Part shown: piece after piece, positions 59,217-64,000 of the stretch | Position numbering within the stretch: the first letter of the stretch is position 1 | Layout of the letters: each line of letters starts with the position of its first letter | Assembly (NCBI RefSeq): GCF_024323335.1 | Contig: NC_066582.1 | Span: forward strand, 185,226,973 to 185,290,972 | Length of the DNA: 64,000 bases | From: Lathyrus oleraceus | Lineage: Eukaryota > Streptophyta > Magnoliopsida > Fabales > Fabaceae | Direction: 5' to 3' | Made by a program: the position numbers and the translations under genes | The notes under the pieces: model-generated | The model's database searches: none | The model's input: the letters and a program-made list of their open reading frames with translations, nothing else | What the model was told of the DNA's origin: nothing

Positions 59217-59733
59217 AAAACTATTATGCAAAAATTGGAAATACGAAAATGCAACTCATGTTTGCTATGAAGAGAAATATGAAGATTAATTGGGCATATG
59301 TGATACTTCGACATATGGAATATTCAAGAAGTTTGACAAGTGGTTTTCCCTATGCGAGAGCCATTACAAAACTCTTAGTATCATGTGGGATTGAGTTGCA
59401 TCGGGAACCCTCTAAAAAATGGGAAGGACAAGTATGATATCTAGCAATACTTGTTTGAAAAATATGGGAATTTTCAAGAATTTTGATGGTCTCTACAAAC
59501 ACACGGACACGAAAAATGTCTATGCACCTCCTCCCACTCCTGTAGGTGGATACACACTTGAGATCATTTATAACAAGCTTCATGATATGGACATTCGTCA
59601 TTCTTCTGAGCTTCGAGCCATGCGTTCCAATATAAATTTCCTCAAACAACAACGTCACCATCATAATGAGGATGTCAAAGAGGAAGAAGAAGACGGGGAT
59701 GAAGAAAATGACGAGATGGAAGATAGTGACTAG
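59217..59733 (+). pseudogene. Envelope-like ORF C-terminal part of a second SIRE-type element
   Basis: Plus strand. The frame is open from 59219 (NYYAKIGNTKMQLMFAMKRN, HMEYSRSLTSGFPYARAITKLL) to a stop near 59435. A frameshift then leads to the frame 59419-59733 (YAPPPTPVGGYTLEIIYNKLHDMDIRHSSELRAMRSN), ending in a run of Glu/Asp (KEEEEDGDEENDEMEDSD). The position before polypurine tracts and an LTR, and the PF20167-like style of sequence, match the C-terminus of SIRE-group envelope-like proteins. It diverges strongly from the intact ORF at 6404-8197. The N-terminal part was lost at the Ogre LTR boundary. Confidence 0.65.
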
Positions 59734-60116
59734 AGTTTTCTGTTTGTTTCTTAGTATTTTGTCTCTTAATATTCTAAAATTTCATTGTTGCTTTGTTTCC
59801 ATGTATGGTTTCATTTTAAGTTGTAGTCTTCTTTCATGAACAATGTTTGTCTTAAGTATATTTCCTTTGTTGGTTAATGTTTTGCTATGTCCGTGCCTAT
59901 TTGCTTATCTTTTATAAACTTTTCCCATCCTTTTTGTTAATGAAAAAGGGGGAAAGATATTATAATTTCCTTGTACGCATTTCGCTAACAATGTTTGCAG
60001 CAAGCTATAAAAATTGTAACTCTCATGGATGCATGGATCAAGGGGGAGTTATCTTTGTTAGGGGGAGCATTGTGCATAAAGCTTTAGTTGTTTATCATCA
60101 TCAAAAAGGGGGAGAA
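59734..60116 (+). other. SIRE-type 3' untranslated region with three purine tracts
   Basis: Noncoding. GGGGGAG runs lie near 60042, 60060 and 60108; the last one, AAAAAGGGGGAGAA (60103-60116), abuts the LTR. Open frame 59877-60176 crosses into the LTR and is not a gene. Confidence 0.65.
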
Positions 60117-60433
60117 TGTGAAGTCAATACACTTCATTCAATATTTTTTGATGAAGACAAAGTGCAATTCAAATGATCATGTCAAAAGTATGGAAAAAGC
60201 TTCAAGTGCATTTAATCAAATCAAGTTTCAAGCAATGTGTGAAAGCTAGCATCAAAGGATTGAAAACTCTTTGAAGACTAGCATCGATCTTAAGTTTTTA
60301 AGGTACAAGCATGAAATAAATATTGATAACTTAGTGCTCAAAATTAATCCAAACATTCATTGCATGCATGATTCATTGTCTCACTTGCCCTTGCTATTTC
60401 ACTAATTTTTATAAGCATTAAAAAGCCACCGAA
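60117..60433 (+). mobile_element. 3' LTR of second SIRE-type element, truncated
   Basis: Starts TGTGAAGTC after the polypurine tract. About 317 bp remain before it breaks into a Tat-lineage LTR at about 60434. Confidence 0.6.
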
Positions 60434-61639
60434 CTTTATTTATTCCTAAAAGAAAAGGGGAAATATCGATAAAACCCAAGAAAGAACGACAATGATTATG
60501 GTTGTCGCAACCAAATCAGGATTCGGGAGTCGATTACGCAAGGGGAAGGTATTAGCACCTCTCACGTCCGTTCTACTCAACGGGAACCGTTAGGTTAGTT
60601 ATGCGCGTTATTGTTAGTTTAAAGTGTTAGGCTTTCTCAAGTTATTAGGTGGGAAAGAAAGAATAGAAGAGAGAAGAATGCTTTTGGATTTTGCAACGAA
60701 TGGGACTAAACCTAAGTTTTTTATTAATGGGCCTGACAAGATTTACAAATCCTGCTCCTACGTATCTCCAGGTGCAATAGAGAACTTAAGACTTACGTAG
60801 TTCTGGGTAGAAAATGTTTATTTGTTGGTCAATTTTAGCGAAATCCACTTTGTGTCAATCACCAAAAACATTGTTGGACTACCCAAAACAAGTGGAGAAG
60901 GGACGTTTGCATCACGGCCGAATGGATTTACAAATCAACATTCGCGGGCAATGTCGTAAGCTTGCTCACATGTTCAAGTGGATGAAACATTGCTCTGCAT
61001 CGTCTTGAAACAAAATACCTTTCGTTTTGAGAAAAGGGTTTAAGGGTTAATCGTACGGTGGCGAGAAAACAGTTTAATTGGTTAATGTGTTTTGAGTAAT
61101 GGTGAGATCTTGGATGGGCGAGATATCCATCTTGAATCCTAGTCTCAGAAGCTCGTGGTCTCCACCACGTTCCGTTTCCATCTTATTTGCAAAAGGGTTT
61201 GATATTTTTATGTGTTTTTGAGATTTGATTGAGAAACGGTTTGAAGAAATAGCTTTGATAGTTTTGAATGATGGAGAGAGCTAAGATGGACGAGATATCC
61301 ATCTCGAATCTTAGTCTCAGGAGCTCATGGTATCCACCACATTCCATTTCTATCTTTATTAAAAAGTGTTAAATAGGAATTAAGTATTTTGAGATTTATT
61401 GTGAAGATGACTTGACATTGGATCAAGCATTTGATGAACGATTGAGAAAGATTTGAATGAAGTGGTTTGAAAGAAATGGAATGGAAAGAAAATGGATTGA
61501 TTTGTTTATTAGGAAAATACTCGACGTTGGATCGAGTTTTTATTTTTGATCTTTTTGGAAAGAAGTTGATTTTATTCTTGTGTTAGTACTAACTATACAA
61601 TCAAGCAAATAAAGAAATAAAAAGATAAAATTATTACAC
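60434..61639 (-). mobile_element. LTR 3' part of a second Tat/Ogre-lineage family
   Basis: On the minus strand its lower end reads 'taggaataaataaagttcggtggc'. It contains 'aggtgctaataccttccccttgcg' and 'gtaggagcaggatttgtaaatc', the same layout as Ogre U5 but a clearly different sequence. Duplicated phrases 'gagatatccatctcgaatcttagtctcaggagctc' type occur near 61120 and 61290. It is interrupted at 61640 by another LTR. Frame 60814-61008 is not supported as a gene. Confidence 0.55.
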
Positions 61640-64000
61640 TGTAACACCTCAAATTTGCACCTATCATTGTACATACATTCTCATATTAGGTCATAACATA
61701 ACATGGTCCACTGCATAACATTGCATTGTCCTATTTGCCTCAAGTGCAAGCCAGTCAGAGAAATTAGGTCAAACTGGTCAGGAGATCAGTCAGTCAAGCA
61801 AGCAAGCACAATTCTCAAGGAGCCAAGGCCCTAGGTTTGGTCCAACATGTTCACATGACTTGGAGATCCATTTGAAGTGTTTAGGTCAAAGATTGGATGT
61901 TCAGAAGTCATCAGTCAATGCACAGTCAGTCAGAAACCCTAAAAGTCAACTGTTGGTCAACTGTCCATTTAATCAGTGATTTGATGATTGGATTTGGTTT
62001 GAGAGGTCTCATTCATGTCCATATAGGCCTCATATATCATGGCAAACACCATCATGGAAGAATTTGAAGCCAGATCAGAAATTTCCAAAAATGGAAACTG
62101 GACCTGTAACTGAAACCTGCCAAAAATGGAAAGTCTTGATCCTCAAACTTACATCATGATACAAGCTTCAAATGAATTTTTGCCCAACATGAAAGTTGAA
62201 GATCTTGTTCTCCCATTTCCAAAACGTCCAAGAACACTCAATTCCCATGTATGGTTGGCAAGTTATGATCGAATCATTTTCAGAAATTCTTGAACTTCAA
62301 AAGGCCATATCTCTCAAACCATTTGGCCAAATTGGGTGGGGTTTTTTCCAACAAGTCACATTTGACCTCATCTTTCCAAATATGTCATCCTCATGCACCA
62401 AAACATCACCATGCAAAATGGCCTTTTTGAACTTGCCTTAATTAATTTCAAGTGAGTTGAATTTTGACTTTTCAAAATAATCATTTTTAAACCATTTGGC
62501 CAATTGAAATAGTTCAGAAATGTGGTTTGTGTCATGTTTGAAAGCCCAAATTCGTGCAGTACATACACCCATGCCAACTTGCTTGAAAATTGGAAGAAAA
62601 GTACACTTTTACCAACTCTATCCCATATTTCCATGGACTTTGATTTGTACTCTTAAACAGAGAATATAAAAATGATTTTCTGTCATTTACAAACCCTAGT
62701 TGCAGCCTCCAAACACAAAAACTCATTCATTCTCTCAAAAATCCATTTCTTAACATTTTTCAAATTTCTTCCAAAAACTTCAAAGGCCACGATCTGGACA
62801 TTGTTTATTCATCATCCAAGCAACCTTTTGGACTCATTGCAACGTCATTTTCACAACTGTGGGAAGCCTTTGCACGACTGTTTTTCCAAAGCATCATCAA
62901 TGGTAAAGTTTGGTTGAAGTCATTTCAAGCTATCTCAAGCCAAGAATCTTCACCATTCATCATTTGAAGCCTTCTAGCTCATCTGTTTCGAGCCAAAACC
63001 ATCAAACAACAACTATATCACAAACTGCTCATCAAGAGGTGAAATTTCGATTCTCCCTTTTCTTAAATCTATCATGATACACTTATAGGTCTTTCTCTTG
63101 TGATGATTCTGAGCCAAACATCGCTTGATTTCGTGCCAAAATGAGAGAGAACGAGGGTTTTTAAAGTTTGTTGTTCATGATTAAATTTGTTCGATTAATG
63201 CTTAATATGTTGTTGTTGGATGATATGATTGTTGTTTATTGATGCCTGCTGATAGATGTACACGATGCAACGCCTAAAATTCATTTCTGCAAACTTTGCA
63301 TTTTTCAGGAAATCACGATTGAAGGTGGCGATGAACAGCGTGTTGTTTTTGGTTGCTGGAGAATTTCCTGCGGATTCTCCTGCAACCTTCATAGCCTATC
63401 CACGCTTTTTCCTGCGGATTCTGGGTTAGGGTTTTTTTGCATGAAGGCGCTACTGTTGCATCAGCGTGGGCCAATCAGATTATTTCGTTGCCTTGCCCTA
63501 AACGCGGTCGTTTTGTTAAGTGGTGGTTTTATTTACAAGTTTGCCACTCGGGGCATGTGTCCCATTGAATTAAACCATTATTTTTCATTTTTCATTCCAT
63601 TTTTTGAACTCTAACTTTGAAAAATCATATTTCATTCATTTCAAATCCAAATCTCATGGGAATTTTTGCATCATCTTCATCATGATGTCTACTTTTTTAT
63701 CATAATTTTTCCAGAATTTTGTGATCAATGGATTTTAATTGGTATTAAGGTTTGTGACATGTGCTCATATTTTGTACACTTTGCCAAATCATTTGTGAAA
63801 TGGTGATACTTTATCCAATGGCTCCCAAATTTTTTGTGCTTAAACTAGACACACTCATGGTGATTTTGGTGTAGAGTTTGTGAATTTATCATTGCTGGTT
63901 TGTGAGTTATGATTTTCTGAATTAGGGTGTGACAATTTGTGTCACACCATTGATGTCCAACTTCATGATTTTTGGATCCATGCTTCTTGACCTCCAAATG
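61640..64000 (+). mobile_element. LTR beginning TGTAACACC, plus strand, running off the window
   Basis: The start TGTAACACCTCAAATTTGCACC is typical of Tat-lineage LTRs. About 1.03 kb of U3 leads to a TATAAAAA at about 62672. A leader-like segment with 'aaccctagttgcagcc' and pyrimidine-rich stretches follows. No 3' terminus is seen before 64000. It differs from the main Ogre family here. Open frames inside (62196-62441, 62672-62917) are not supported as genes. Confidence 0.6.
62670..62679 (+). promoter_or_regulatory. TATA box of the right-hand LTR
   Basis: TATAAAAATG about 1 kb into the LTR, followed about 25 bp later by a leader-like sequence. Confidence 0.5.

Noticed and set aside
1..64000. 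CRISPR arrays, operons, ribosome-binding sites, tRNA or rRNA genes
   Set aside because: Base composition and all recognised coding are plant retrotransposon; no cloverleaf, rRNA or spaced-repeat pattern was seen.

Overview
This window is repeat-saturated nuclear DNA of a flowering plant, very probably a legume of the pea/faba bean/vetch group (tribe Fabeae). That placement rests on several degenerate copies of one very large Ogre-type Ty3/gypsy retrotransposon, with 4.7-kb LTRs, an extra ORF1, a small intron between protease and reverse transcriptase, a second archaeal-type RNase H, and a 3' noncoding region carrying a tandem array. SIRE/Maximus-type Ty1/copia elements with an envelope-like third ORF accompany them. 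I see no host gene, tRNA, rRNA or CRISPR array. Essentially every kilobase can be assigned to LTR retrotransposons nested in, or broken against, one another.

Layout, left to right. 1-3911: an Ogre LTR (minus) cut by the window edge. 3912-4196: a short hairpin-rich remnant. 4197-4786: an Ogre LTR fragment interrupted by a SIRE-type copia element (4787-14034, minus) with 3' LTR, polypurine tract, a long intact envelope-like ORF, and a damaged gag-pol. A foreign solo LTR (10874-12685) sits in its gag-pol, flanked by a perfect 5-bp target duplication. 14035-21335: Ogre copy A (minus). 21336-23691: Ogre copy B (plus), head-to-head with A. 23692-24331: unassigned AT-rich DNA. 24332-27687: a second damaged copia element D (minus). 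27688-29434: an Ogre LTR (plus) that landed in the gag of Ogre copy E (29435-37683, minus, with complete 5' LTR, primer-binding site and ORF1). E itself abuts the integrase of Ogre copy F (37684-39860, plus). F was then invaded by Ogre copy C (39861-53933, minus), the best preserved internal region in the window. C's ORF1 is interrupted by an Athila-like LTR and 3' end (53934-55889). 55890-59216: another Ogre LTR (plus) inside a plus-strand SIRE-type envelope-like ORF and LTR (59217-60433). 60434-61639: an LTR of a different Tat-lineage family (minus), itself interrupted at 61640 by a plus-strand LTR beginning TGTAACACC that runs off the window.

How the parts work together: in a live Ogre the LTR supplies promoter and terminator, ORF1 is a protein of unknown role, gag-pro makes the particle and its protease, and splicing of a roughly 250-nt intron joins gag-pro to the RT-RNase H-aRNase H-integrase region. 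In a live SIRE element gag-pol is one frame, and the envelope-like protein is made by readthrough of a leaky stop codon. Here only the SIRE envelope-like ORF is uninterrupted over a long distance. Every pol carries stops, frameshifts or deletions, so none of these copies looks autonomous. The most informative signals are the retained leaky-stop context, the three matching introns, a stop codon shared by two Ogre copies, a primer-binding-site-like sequence inside U5, and the tandem arrays in the Ogre 3' region and in the solo LTR.
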